A stretch of 42,528 nucleotides of DNA, from the NCBI GenBank assembly GCA_009693575.1, contig SHWZ01000020.1:1-42528 (forward strand), in the 5' to 3' direction. Origin of the DNA: Flavobacteriaceae bacterium. Its GTDB lineage: Bacteria; Bacteroidota; Bacteroidia; UKL13-3. The position numbers and the translations under genes are program-made. Below, piece by piece: positions 8,727 through 17,737 of the stretch; the first letter of the stretch is position 1, and every line of letters begins with the position of its first letter. The notes under the pieces were generated by a model, which saw nothing but the letters and a program-made list of their open reading frames with translations, made no database searches and was not told the DNA's origin.

Positions 8727-11180
8727 TTAATTCCCTTCTTTTTCACCAAGTTCTTGATTGGCACCTACTTCTGGCTTACTTTCTTCTACTTTCTTCTCTG
8801 GATTCTTGCCCGTACTCACATCTCGTAACGTACGAACCTGATCTTGCAACTTGGCCAGTTTCTTTTTGGCGTCCTCTATGTTTTCGTTCACCTGCTTGAT
8901 GTAGGCAGAGGCATTTGCGTTTTTACTATTAGCAAAGAAACCTATATTGTTCTGCCAAGTATCTATATCTGCTTTGAGCATGCGGATAAGTTCACCAGTC
9001 CTCCGCTCCTCGCTCACCAGCATATTCTTGCCTTCAGGTTGGCGGGCTATTACTTCATAGTGGTTGCGGTTTCGGCTTTGGCTATTCGAAGCAAAGTCTT
9101 TTCTGATACGGTTGTATATAGCATCCAAAGCATCTTTATATTGTTTGCCTATCTGATCTTTCTGTTTGAAAGGCACAAACCCATAGCTGTTCCATTCGTC
9201 TTGCAAGGCTTTGATTTTATTGCTTAAATCCGTATTATCTTCGGCTGTGGCCAATTCGTTTATACGAACAAGTATTTCCTTCTTTGATTCAAGGTTTTTT
9301 GCTTGGTCTTGCTGCTGACCTGCAAACTTTTCATTTTTGGCCTCAAAAAATTTATCGCAGGCAGTTCGAAAACGAGTCCAAAGGGTTTCGGCATGTTTGT
9401 CCATCACATTGCCCACTTTTTTCCATTCTTCTTGCAAGTGCCTCAGTTCCTTGCTGGTATTGCCCCAGTCTTCACTATTCTGCAAAGCTTCTGCTTTTTC
9501 TACTAAGTCCTTTTTCATTCTAAGGTTCACTGCCCGCTGCTTCTCCAGTCCCTTGAAATAGTCGTTTTTGTTGGTATAAAATTTATCAACCGCAGCCTTG
9601 AATCGTTCCCAAATGCTTTCATGGTATTTGAGCGAAACAGGACCAGTCTTCTTCCATTCTTCAAATAGGGCGTTTACTTCTGAGATTTTATTCACCCATT
9701 CTTTGGGAATAGTAGTGGAATAATTTCCAAATTCCTCAGCCCTTTCGCATAATAATACTTTGGCATCAAGATTTCCTTGACGTTCGCCGTCCAGCACTTT
9801 AAGCTCCTCCATTTTGGCATTAAACACAACATCAGCAGCTTCTTTGAAGGTGAGCCAGAGAGGTTCGCGAGCTTCGTTTGGCACGGGCCCAGTGTTCTTC
9901 CACTCTTCCCATAATTTTTTGTGCTCGATTAAGGTTTTACGCAATGATTTCTCATGTTGCAAAGCCTCCATTTTGGTGCACAATTCCATTTTCAACTGAA
10001 GATTTTTCTTGCGATCAAGGTCTTTCAGTTCATTGTTTATATGATGGTTGTCGTAGAAGGTATTAAGGTAGTGCTGGTAGTTGTGCCAAAGGGCTTCTCT
10101 CTCTTCATTAGGCACAGCTTTTATGGTATTCCACTCAGATTGCAAAGTCCTTATTTCAGTAAGGCTGCCATCGGTTTCATCATTTTCGGCCAGATGCTTT
10201 ATGCGGTCAAGTATTTCCTTTTTACGTTTCAGGTTTTTAAGTTTCTCTTCTTCCTGCTTTTGCTTATGGGTATCACGCTTGGCAGTAAATAGCTTATAGT
10301 AACCGTAGTATTCGTCACGACTCGGGTCTTCGTGTTTATATTCTTCGGGCTTGCCACCTGCTTCCACAAATTGGGCTCTGGCAGCCTGCATTTCCGAATT
10401 CCAGATGGTTTCTAACATCTGCCTCACACGTCTAAAAGTTTGCGATGATTCGCTAAGGACATCACTTTTGGCAGCATCGGAAGCCATTAGTAGTATAGCA
10501 GCTTTGTCCAAACCTTGCAAGTCGGCTGTGCTTATTTCGGCGGTACTTTCTGTATGATGATCATGCTCATCCATAAAAGCTTCAGCGTTCTCAGCGGTAA
10601 GTTCCTCTACAGGTGTTTCCACAGGGTTTTCAATTCCGCTACTTTCATGACCTGCATCCATTTCGTCAGGAATTAGCACTGGTAGTGTTTCTTCTATCAA
10701 AATTTCAGTTTCCTCTTCTTCTTCCACCTCTGCAGGCGGCTCTTGCTCGATGTCACCTTGTCCCACTATTTCGGGATTATCAAAGGGTTCAGTTTGAGCA
10801 GTTACTTGAGCCACCGTTTCAATCAGAGTCGACTCAATAGGTGTATCAATGTCGGCAACTATTTCAACAGAAACGTCACCATTCTTGTCATTCTGAACTT
10901 GGTCCAGAATCTGTTCTTCGGGAATAGCCTCCATTTCTTTTACCTTCTTAGTCGGCGATTTTCTTTTTTTAGGGACCTCGGCAGCAGGCTCAGCTACTTC
11001 TTCGTTAGCATCAGTTACTACATCAGCTTTTGAAACGATTGTCTCATCCGTGTTAGTCGTGTTTTCTACTGTTTCCTCTGTGTGTAAAGATTCGGTCATA
11101 GGTAGGTTTTCGGGTTGGGCTACTTCCGTAGTTCCCAAATTTTCACTTTCGGTTGCATTCATTTCGTTGAATTCGTTCAT
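8727..11180 (-). CDS. DUF349-repeat protein
   Basis: An 817-residue cytoplasmic protein. The first 210 or so residues are low-complexity and very acidic, rich in Glu, Thr and Val (for example EPPAEVEEEEETEILIEE). The rest is highly charged, helical and repetitive. At least five copies of the DUF349 unit are recognisable by W-x-x-(T/V)-G-x-V motifs, such as EEWKNTGPVP, EEWKKTGPVS, EEWKKVGNVM and DEWNSYGFVP. The C-terminus (VNENIEDAKKKLAKLQDQVRTL) looks coiled-coil. The molecular role of DUF349 is not established. It is divergent from the HMG-CoA-lyase-like gene and stands alone. Confidence 0.88.
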   Translation of the reverse strand: MNEFNEMNATESENLGTTEVAQPENLPMTESLHTEETVENTTNTDETIVSKADVVTDANEEVAEPAAEVPKKRKSPTKKVKEMEAIPEEQILDQVQNDKNGDVSVEIVADIDTPIESTLIETVAQVTAQTEPFDNPEIVGQGDIEQEPPAEVEEEEETEILIEETLPVLIPDEMDAGHESSGIENPVETPVEELTAENAEAFMDEHDHHTESTAEISTADLQGLDKAAILLMASDAAKSDVLSESSQTFRRVRQMLETIWNSEMQAARAQFVEAGGKPEEYKHEDPSRDEYYGYYKLFTAKRDTHKQKQEEEKLKNLKRKKEILDRIKHLAENDETDGSLTEIRTLQSEWNTIKAVPNEEREALWHNYQHYLNTFYDNHHINNELKDLDRKKNLQLKMELCTKMEALQHEKSLRKTLIEHKKLWEEWKNTGPVPNEAREPLWLTFKEAADVVFNAKMEELKVLDGERQGNLDAKVLLCERAEEFGNYSTTIPKEWVNKISEVNALFEEWKKTGPVSLKYHESIWERFKAAVDKFYTNKNDYFKGLEKQRAVNLRMKKDLVEKAEALQNSEDWGNTSKELRHLQEEWKKVGNVMDKHAETLWTRFRTACDKFFEAKNEKFAGQQQDQAKNLESKKEILVRINELATAEDNTDLSNKIKALQDEWNSYGFVPFKQKDQIGKQYKDALDAIYNRIRKDFASNSQSRNRNHYEVIARQPEGKNMLVSEERRTGELIRMLKADIDTWQNNIGFFANSKNANASAYIKQVNENIEDAKKKLAKLQDQVRTLRDVSTGKNPEKKVEESKPEVGANQELGEKEGN

Positions 11181-11273
11181 CTTTTTGTTTGTTAAACGAT
11201 TTTAATAACTTTAGTGTTAAAGTTAGAAAGTAGTTAAGGAGCTTGGTTGAACCAAAGTAGCCCGTCGGTGTTC

Positions 11274-11281
11274 TATGTTTG
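11274..11281 (+). promoter_or_regulatory. possible -7 box of the HMG-CoA-lyase-like gene
   Basis: TATGTTTG matches TAnnTTTG and ends 14 bases before the ATG at 11296. No convincing -33 TTG at the usual spacing was seen. Confidence 0.35.
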
Positions 11282-11295
11282 TACGCTTATTTTTT

Positions 11296-12156
11296 ATGAA
11301 GAGGGACGCAAAGATAGTAGAATGCCCTCGTGATGCCATGCAGGGGATCCACGATTTTATTTCTACTAAAACAAAAACAGATTACCTCAACCTGCTGCTA
11401 GGTTGTGGCTTCGACACCTTGGACTTTGGCAGCTTCGTTTCGCCCAAAGCTATACCTCAACTGGCTGACACAACTGAAGTGCTGGCTGGGCTTGACTTGG
11501 CGAATACTTCAACCAAACTTTTAGCCATCGTTGCCAACATTCGAGGGGCTGAAACTGCTTGCTTACACGATGAAATCTCTTACCTTGGATTTCCTTTCTC
11601 GGTGAGTGAAACTTTTCAGCAACGCAATACCAATAGCAGTATAGCCGACAGCATTAACGCTGTGGCCGAAATGCAGAACCTTTGCCTAAAACACACAAAG
11701 GAACTCGTCGTTTATCTCAGCATGGGTTTTGGCAATCACTACGGCGACCCATGGAATGCGGATGTGTTGATACATTGGACTGACAAGATGGATAAAATGG
11801 GTGTGAAAATTTTGGCACTGAGCGACACCATTGGCACGGCGAATCCTGATAGTATTTCAGCTATTTTCTCTAGCCTGATTCCCGCCTACCCACATATTGA
11901 ATTTGGAGCACACCTGCACACCACACCAGATCGTTGGCGAGAGAAAGTGCAAGCTGCTTGGGACAATGGTTGCCGCCGTTTTGATGGAGCGGTGAAAGGC
12001 TTTGGTGGCTGCCCTATGGCTACCAACACACTCACTGGCAACATGCCCACCGAAAATCTGCTGGCTTTTTGTAAAGAAAATAATATAGAAACCGGTGTGG
12101 ATAGTGCTGCATTTCAAATAGCTTTCCTAGAAGCAAACAAAGTTTTCTTGGGATGA
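11296..12156 (+). CDS. hydroxymethylglutaryl-CoA lyase family protein
   Basis: A 286-residue TIM-barrel enzyme of the DRE-TIM/HMGL family, which cleaves HMG-CoA to acetyl-CoA and acetoacetate in leucine or ketone-body breakdown. It shows the N-terminal KIVECPRDAMQGI with Arg12-Asp13, the metal-binding HLH at 206-208 (GAHLHTT), and the catalytic Cys239 in GFGGCPMA. ATG at 11296 is chosen over an upstream ATG at 11275, which lies inside the probable promoter. The stop overlaps the next gene by ATGA. Related aldolases share the fold, but the motifs fit HMG-CoA lyase best. Confidence 0.85.
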   Translation: MKRDAKIVECPRDAMQGIHDFISTKTKTDYLNLLLGCGFDTLDFGSFVSPKAIPQLADTTEVLAGLDLANTSTKLLAIVANIRGAETACLHDEISYLGFPFSVSETFQQRNTNSSIADSINAVAEMQNLCLKHTKELVVYLSMGFGNHYGDPWNADVLIHWTDKMDKMGVKILALSDTIGTANPDSISAIFSSLIPAYPHIEFGAHLHTTPDRWREKVQAAWDNGCRRFDGAVKGFGGCPMATNTLTGNMPTENLLAFCKENNIETGVDSAAFQIAFLEANKVFLG

Positions 12157-13595
12157 ATCTGCAATCCTTTTTAGCTAGGGTTATTTCACCTTTGGTTTTC
12201 CTGTCGGCCTTGGCCATTGTTTGGCTTCCGTCTTATTTTGTGTCGCAAGACGGACCTTCGCTCATGTACATCAGTTCATGGTTCAGTTTTCAAGAACAAC
12301 CAATCCACCAGTATTTAGAGGGCAATTATCATCTGCAACCCAACTGGGTAGCCCCCCTCCTATCTGGGTTTTTGCTCAATTTTTTTGATGGAAATACGGC
12401 TGAGAAAGTGCTGGCTACTTTGTATCTCTTGGCTTTTCTTTTTGGGGCGAAGGCTTTGGTAAAAATACTAATGCCTATCACCCTGAGCGAAGTCGAAGGG
12501 TGGCTTTTGCTTACCCCCCTCGCCATAGGTCAAGCATTCTTCAAAGGGTTTTACAATAACAATTTTTCAGTCGCTGCCCTGCTTTGGTTTTTGTATTTTT
12601 ATGCAAAGTATAAACAGAATCAGGAAGCTAAAAACCTCTGGATCTGTGGTGGGCTCATGTTGTTTATGTTCTTCTCGCAGCCATTGCCGCTGCTGCCTTT
12701 GTTTGCTTTGCTTGGTCTTGATTTTTTGAGAAGAAAGGAGTTGCGAACGCCCATATTGGTTACTGCTTTATTGCCCCTTATCCTATTTGCAATTTGGGTT
12801 ATGCAAACCCCTTATGAAACGCCAGAGTGGCGGCCATTCACCCACCAGCTTGGCGACTTACTCAAAGGTGATTTCCTGAACAGTTTCGGCCAACTTGACC
12901 AAATGTTTGCTTATTGTTTTTACCTGATTTTACTTTTGCTGTTTGCCCTCCTATTCTGGCAAAAAAAAATGCTGGCGATATTAAATGATAGCTACTTTTT
13001 TGTCGCAGTTTTTCTTCTGTTGCTCTACTTCATTTTCCCATCCAATGCCGCTGGTGGTGGGCTTATAAATATCAGGTTAGCTTTGCTCGGTGTGTTGTTC
13101 TTTGTGTTGTTTCTGATAAAAAATATTCAGCCGATAAGAGCTTTGCAATTTGTTTCGTTGGGGGCCGGTTTATTGTTTCTAGTTTTCAGTTTTCAGTTGG
13201 TTAAAACAGAATATAAACTATCAAGAGAGGTAGAGGATATGATGGTATTGGGTGCTGATTTGGAGGCTGGAAAAAAGATAACGTCTTCTCTGAATACCCA
13301 ATTGATTGCAAAACTTCCATTCAATTTTCTAAATAAAACGCCTATACTTCAGCATACTCCTTTTTTACTTTCACATCAACAAGGTTTGGTTTCATTCGAT
13401 TGCCATTTTGGAATGGTTGATTATTATCCAATTGCCTATAGCTCGATAGATTATATAGACCTTGATGGCAGTCTTTCAGATTTGAATAGTAAAATTAGTT
13501 CAAACTTCTTATTGATTTGGAATCATCCAGATCAATTCGCAGATGGTTATTCTAAAAAATCAACCCTTGGCCGATGGACTTTGTATGCCAAGTGA
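12153..13595 (+). CDS. multi-spanning membrane protein, function unknown
   Basis: A 480-residue, very hydrophobic protein with roughly ten membrane helices and few soluble parts, the last 120 residues being extracytoplasmic-like. An early loop reads SQDGPSLMYISSWFS, and the general layout resembles polytopic glycosyltransferase-like or DUF2029-type proteins, but no catalytic motif is certain, so no function is given. The 20 bases at 12481-12500 match a repeat common in Bacteroidota genomes and add the in-frame peptide TLSEVEGW between two helices. It starts within the previous stop (ATGA) and ends 21 bp before the next gene. Confidence 0.7.
   Translation: MNLQSFLARVISPLVFLSALAIVWLPSYFVSQDGPSLMYISSWFSFQEQPIHQYLEGNYHLQPNWVAPLLSGFLLNFFDGNTAEKVLATLYLLAFLFGAKALVKILMPITLSEVEGWLLLTPLAIGQAFFKGFYNNNFSVAALLWFLYFYAKYKQNQEAKNLWICGGLMLFMFFSQPLPLLPLFALLGLDFLRRKELRTPILVTALLPLILFAIWVMQTPYETPEWRPFTHQLGDLLKGDFLNSFGQLDQMFAYCFYLILLLLFALLFWQKKMLAILNDSYFFVAVFLLLLYFIFPSNAAGGGLINIRLALLGVLFFVLFLIKNIQPIRALQFVSLGAGLLFLVFSFQLVKTEYKLSREVEDMMVLGADLEAGKKITSSLNTQLIAKLPFNFLNKTPILQHTPFLLSHQQGLVSFDCHFGMVDYYPIAYSSIDYIDLDGSLSDLNSKISSNFLLIWNHPDQFADGYSKKSTLGRWTLYAK
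12481..12500. repeat. REP-like repeat copy inside a coding sequence
   Basis: The 20 bases CCCTGAGCGAAGTCGAAGGG are a short sequence I recognise as widespread, usually between genes, in Bacteroidota genomes. Here it lies in frame and is translated. Confidence 0.6.
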
Positions 13596-13609
13596 ACTAC
13601 TTACTTTTG
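13581..13609 (+). promoter_or_regulatory. possible promoter of the flavoprotein gene
   Basis: TTG at 13581-13583, 18 bases, then TACTTTTG at 13602-13609. The box ends 7 bases before the TTG start at 13617. It overlaps the end of the preceding gene, so the flavoprotein may have its own transcript. Confidence 0.4.
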
Positions 13610-13616
13610 CGGCCTC

Positions 13617-14894
13617 TTGACACAGGAATATAAAGTAGTAATATGCGGGGCTGGCCCAGCGGGGGCCAGTGCTTCCTTGTTTCTGTCGAAGGAAAAAATT
13701 CCACACCTGCTTATTGACAAATCTACGTTTCCCCGAGACAAGGTTTGTGGAGATGCCCTCAGTGGCAAAGTCTTCAGCCACCTAAAACATGTGCTGCCCG
13801 ATGTGCGATCAGAATGCTGTCAATTGCCAACTGTGTTTTTACCTAGCTACGGCGTTCGGTTTGTGGCACCAAACGGCAAAGAACTGGACGTGCCATTTGT
13901 TCCAAATATAACAGCCACAGACCCGCCGCCAGGCTTCATTTCCTCACGCCTCGATTTTGATGACTGGCTGTTTCAAAAAGCTGCTGCTGCTCCTTTTGCA
14001 GAAGTTTGGCAAAATGCAAAGTTGATAGCTATTGCAAAGCAAAATGGGGGGCTGGTTTTACAATTAAAAAAAGACGGCGAAGCATTGGAAGTAAAAACCC
14101 AACTGGCGATTGCGGCTGATGGAGAGCGTTCGTTACTAAGGAAATTCCATACAGGCACTGCCACCCGCGACCGCAGTAGTTTTAGTGCTGGAGTAAGGCA
14201 ATATTATAGAGGGGTGGAAGGTTTCCATGATATGAATTTCATTGAACTTCACTTCCTTCCCGAATTGCTACCCGGCTATTTTTGGATATTTCCAATGCCT
14301 AATGGCCGAGCCAATGTCGGAGCAGGAATGCTTAGCAGTGTAGTAGCAAACCGCAAAGTGGATCTAAAAAAGGAAATGGAGAAAATTATCCAAGAACATC
14401 CTATCATTTCTAAACGATTTGTCAATGCGAAACCAGAAGGAAAAACACAAGGTTGGGGATTGCCGCTTGGCAGAAAAGTGGGTTCTATTTCGGGTGACAA
14501 CTTATTGCTTTGTGGCGATGCTGCTTCACTCATTGACCCTTTCACAGGTGAGGGAATAGGCAATGCCATTTTGAGTGGAAGATATGCTGCCGAAGCGGCA
14601 TTGAAGGCAATTTCGACGCAGAATTTTTTAGCCAAAAATCTAAATTCCTATGACCAAATCATCCGCAAAAAAGTAGGGGCTGAGCTGCGATTGAGTTCTA
14701 CCCTTTTGAGGCTTTGCGAACAACAATGGCTTTTAAATTTTGTAGTAAACAAAGCCACTCGTAACCCCGAATTCAGGGATACCATTTCCAGCATGTTTGC
14801 TGATATTGATCTCCGAGCCAAGTTCGCAAACCCTATCTTTTATTTCAAGATTTTGTTTGGAGACAGGTGGCGATTAAGGAGAAATGGTTTTTAA
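13617..14894 (+). CDS. geranylgeranyl reductase family FAD-dependent oxidoreductase
   Basis: A 425-residue flavoprotein of the geranylgeranyl reductase type, which reduces isoprenoid double bonds or carries out related oxidations. The FAD dinucleotide motif is GAGPAGASAS (residues 11-20). DKVCGDALSG follows at 41-50, and the second FAD motif LLCGDAASLIDPFTGEGIGNAI lies near residue 300. The substrate is unknown; menaquinone or lipid isoprenoids are plausible for this phylum. The start is TTG, chosen because it places the Rossmann strand right at the N-terminus and no ATG is available upstream. Confidence 0.85.
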   Translation: MTQEYKVVICGAGPAGASASLFLSKEKIPHLLIDKSTFPRDKVCGDALSGKVFSHLKHVLPDVRSECCQLPTVFLPSYGVRFVAPNGKELDVPFVPNITATDPPPGFISSRLDFDDWLFQKAAAAPFAEVWQNAKLIAIAKQNGGLVLQLKKDGEALEVKTQLAIAADGERSLLRKFHTGTATRDRSSFSAGVRQYYRGVEGFHDMNFIELHFLPELLPGYFWIFPMPNGRANVGAGMLSSVVANRKVDLKKEMEKIIQEHPIISKRFVNAKPEGKTQGWGLPLGRKVGSISGDNLLLCGDAASLIDPFTGEGIGNAILSGRYAAEAALKAISTQNFLAKNLNSYDQIIRKKVGAELRLSSTLLRLCEQQWLLNFVVNKATRNPEFRDTISSMFADIDLRAKFANPIFYFKILFGDRWRLRRNGF

Positions 14895-15057
14895 ACACAG
14901 TCTACCTTTACCACACGTTGTTGTCTCAGTTTAGAAATCTATTTTTGAGAGTACAAAAAAGTACACGTTTTACCATTAGCCCACCAAAACAAATCATTCA
15001 GTACCTGAATTATGCAAGCCATAAAAATATGTTTGCGTGTATTGGGCCGTTTTCTAT

Positions 15058-15834
15058 TTAGCTTCCAAACTCTATCATGACAACATTGCCCACATTCATG
15101 CCCAATAGTTTGTTTGCATTATCACGGTAAAGTCCAATCTCCATAAGTCCGGCCGTGTTGAATATACAGAACATTCCAGCTTCATCACGACTATCGCTAT
15201 AGGTTCGGTCTATTCTATCATGGCGGTCATGATTTCTCAATATTAGCTGAAAGCTGCGACGTTTGCATGCGGCTTCAAAAGTGCCCTTATCAATGTTTAT
15301 CACCAGATTTCCAAAAGCATCAATCCTGATAACCTTACCCGTTAGTTTACGATCTTCCACCATAGGTTTTTCGCTAGTGAAGGTCTTTATAGAACTCACT
15401 GGTTTGCCAGGTAATTCATCTGAAATTTTATTTGCCAAGGTAACAGCTGCTTCAATTAGCAATTCCTTTTCGGCAAATGGTTTGGTGAAATCTGGTGATC
15501 CTTCCCAAGCTAAAATTTCAGGTGCTTCAATTTCAAGTAGGGAAAGAAAACCATTGTCGGCTGCCACAATGAATTGGTGTTTATACTTTGCCAACAGAAT
15601 CCGCTTATGCTCTGCCAGTTCGGTATCGACCAATACCAAATGAATGCTTCCAGCGGGGAAACCATCAATGGCTTCTGACAGTAGCTGTGCGGCCACAGAA
15701 AGATTGAATGGGGGAACATTGTGAGAAATATCCAAAACTTGAGCCTCTGGCACGGCCACCAGTAGTCTTGCTTTTACAGGGGCAATTTCGTGGGAAGCAT
15801 GACCCCAATCGGAGGTGAGGGTGATAAAATGCAC
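15058..15834 (-). CDS. SAM hydrolase / hydroxide adenosyltransferase family (DUF62)
   Basis: A 258-residue member of the family that splits S-adenosylmethionine with water into adenosine and methionine, related to the fluorinase and chlorinase. The N-terminus ITLTSDWG is the family's TTDFG-like strand. VLDISHNVPPFNLSVAAQLL, SIHLVLVDTE and FIVAADNGFLSLL are further landmarks. The C-terminal domain with FGNLVINID is typical. Halogenating relatives have a longer loop, which I do not see. It is divergent from phoH, with 84 bp between. Confidence 0.85.
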   Translation of the reverse strand: MHFITLTSDWGHASHEIAPVKARLLVAVPEAQVLDISHNVPPFNLSVAAQLLSEAIDGFPAGSIHLVLVDTELAEHKRILLAKYKHQFIVAADNGFLSLLEIEAPEILAWEGSPDFTKPFAEKELLIEAAVTLANKISDELPGKPVSSIKTFTSEKPMVEDRKLTGKVIRIDAFGNLVINIDKGTFEAACKRRSFQLILRNHDRHDRIDRTYSDSRDEAGMFCIFNTAGLMEIGLYRDNANKLLGMNVGNVVMIEFGS

Positions 15835-15918
15835 TCTTTGTCGGCTACTTATATTTGGAGCAAAATTAGACTTACAATTGCCACCATTTTTTTTTTACTA
15901 TAAATATCCCCTAACCCA

Positions 15919-16863
15919 TTGACAGAAATAGAACTAACCATCGAAGATGTAAACCCCAGCGAACTGCTTGGCGTTAATAATGCATACCTAAAAATCATTC
16001 AATCAGCTTACCCCAAGGCTAAAATACTAAGCCGAGGCAACGAACTGAAGTTGATAGGCGAAAATCATGAAATACAAGATGCTGCCAAGAAGATTAACCA
16101 GATAATAGCCTATCTACAAAAAAAGGGAGTGCTAACTGAATCCAAAGTTGCTGATATACTTAATATACCACTGACACCCGAACTACCACACGAGGACAAA
16201 GCCCCCGACAACAATGTGCTGGTGCATGGCCCTAACGGAAAAATAGTAACGGCACGCACACCCAATCAACGCCGCATGGTAGATGCCATGGACGAAAATG
16301 ATATACTTTTTGCCACTGGTCCTGCAGGCACAGGCAAAACGTATACTGCAGTAGCCATAGCCGTAAAAGCATTGAAAAACAAAGAAATAAAACGCATCAT
16401 TCTTGCCCGACCGGCGGTTGAAGCAGGCGAAAATCTTGGTTTCCTTCCAGGCGATTTGAAAGAAAAAATTGACCCGTACCTACGTCCATTGTATGATGCA
16501 TTGGAAGATATGATTGATCCGATCAAACTAAAAACCTACCTTGAAACCCGTGTGATAGAAATTGCCCCGATGGCATTTATGCGTGGACGAACATTGGATA
16601 ATGCGTATGTAATTCTTGATGAAGCACAGAACGCCACAGGGGTTCAACTAAAAATGTTCCTAACCCGAATGGGCACACATGCCAAATTTATTATCACCGG
16701 GGATACTACACAGATTGATTTACCAAAGGCCCAACAAAGCGGGCTGCCATTTGCTATTGATAAATTGGCTGAAATAAAAGGTATACAAATAGTCCACCTC
16801 ACCATTGAAGACGTGGTGAGACATAGATTGGTAAGGGAAATTATTAAGGCTTATGGGGGGTGA
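15919..16863 (+). CDS. phoH: PhoH family P-loop ATPase
   Basis: A 314-residue PhoH protein, a P-loop NTPase related to the helicase superfamily I core and proposed to act in RNA metabolism. An N-terminal KH-like region (about 1-75) precedes the ATPase. Walker A is GPAGTGKTYT, followed by the LARPAVEAGENLGFLPGD motif, Walker B VILDEAQNAT, and ITGDTTQIDLP. The start is TTG, the only start that keeps the N-terminal domain whole. It is convergent with transaldolase. Confidence 0.92.
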   Translation: MTEIELTIEDVNPSELLGVNNAYLKIIQSAYPKAKILSRGNELKLIGENHEIQDAAKKINQIIAYLQKKGVLTESKVADILNIPLTPELPHEDKAPDNNVLVHGPNGKIVTARTPNQRRMVDAMDENDILFATGPAGTGKTYTAVAIAVKALKNKEIKRIILARPAVEAGENLGFLPGDLKEKIDPYLRPLYDALEDMIDPIKLKTYLETRVIEIAPMAFMRGRTLDNAYVILDEAQNATGVQLKMFLTRMGTHAKFIITGDTTQIDLPKAQQSGLPFAIDKLAEIKGIQIVHLTIEDVVRHRLVREIIKAYGG

Positions 16864-16867
16864 GATT

Positions 16868-16915
16868 TAAGTAAAATGGCAAATTAGGATTGAGTAAGCG
16901 GAGACATTTTACTTA
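16868..16915. other. inverted repeat between phoH and transaldolase
   Basis: TAAGTAAAATG at 16868-16878 and CATTTTACTTA at 16905-16915 are perfect inverted repeats of 11 bases with a 26-base spacer. They lie between convergent genes; a weak bidirectional terminator is possible, though the loop is long. Confidence 0.35.
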
Positions 16916-16946
16916 CATTACCAATTTACATCACACCTTTCGAACC

Positions 16947-17603
16947 TTACCCATTCGCCTTTTGATGGTCGGCCAAGAATTTCTCAAGACCAATATCAGT
17001 AAGTGGGTGTTTCAGCAAGGCTAGAATAGGCTCCAAAGGTGAAGTAATCACATGAGCCCCTGCCTCGGCACATTTGATAATATGAATAGGATTACGGATG
17101 CTAGCAGCCAATATCTGGGTCTCATAGCCTTGTACAGCAAAGATTCCTGAAAGCTGTACGATCAGTTGCATTCCATCGTAGCCAATATCGTCCAAGCGGC
17201 CAATAAAAGGACTGATATAAGTAGCTCCTGCCTTACAGGCAAGTATTGCCTGTCCAGGAGAAAATACAAGAGTACAATTGGTACGTATACCAATGCCTGT
17301 AAAATATTTAATGGCTTTGAGTCCATCCAAAATCATGGGTACTTTCACCACTATTTTTTCATCAATTGCGGCAAGTGTTTCACCTTCTCGAATCATGCCT
17401 TTGAAGTCGGTAGCGATAACTTCTGCACTAATGTCCCCATTCACTAAGTTGCAAATATCCTTGTAGCGTTTGTGGGCGGCTTTCTCTCCTTTTATTCCTT
17501 CCTTGGCCATCAAACTGGGGTTGGTGGTCACCCCGTCTATTATACCCATTTCATTGGCTTCTTGTATATGGTCAAGGTTGGCAGTGTCTATAAAAAATTT
17601 CAT
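16947..17603 (-). CDS. tal: transaldolase (small, type 3 / fructose-6-phosphate aldolase-like)
   Basis: A 218-residue class I aldolase of the short transaldolase group, moving a dihydroxyacetone unit between sugar phosphates in the pentose phosphate pathway. The N-terminus MKFFIDTANLDHIQEA and VTTNPSL are diagnostic. The Schiff-base lysine is Lys87 in KIVVKVPM. RTNCTLVFSPGQAILACKAG and YISPFIGRLDDIG complete the barrel. Fructose-6-phosphate aldolase has the same fold and length; transaldolase is the more common activity. Confidence 0.92.
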   Translation of the reverse strand: MKFFIDTANLDHIQEANEMGIIDGVTTNPSLMAKEGIKGEKAAHKRYKDICNLVNGDISAEVIATDFKGMIREGETLAAIDEKIVVKVPMILDGLKAIKYFTGIGIRTNCTLVFSPGQAILACKAGATYISPFIGRLDDIGYDGMQLIVQLSGIFAVQGYETQILAASIRNPIHIIKCAEAGAHVITSPLEPILALLKHPLTDIGLEKFLADHQKANG

Positions 17604-17737
17604 TGGTTATTATTTGATGGGGCGAAAATACGGGGAAGTGGGCATTGGTTTTATTCACGGCTTACCCACAGAATGAAATCTAGATTTCAGAATGCCTTTG
17701 TTATTCGGCAACTTGCCACACCCCCTTTCTTTGCCTC

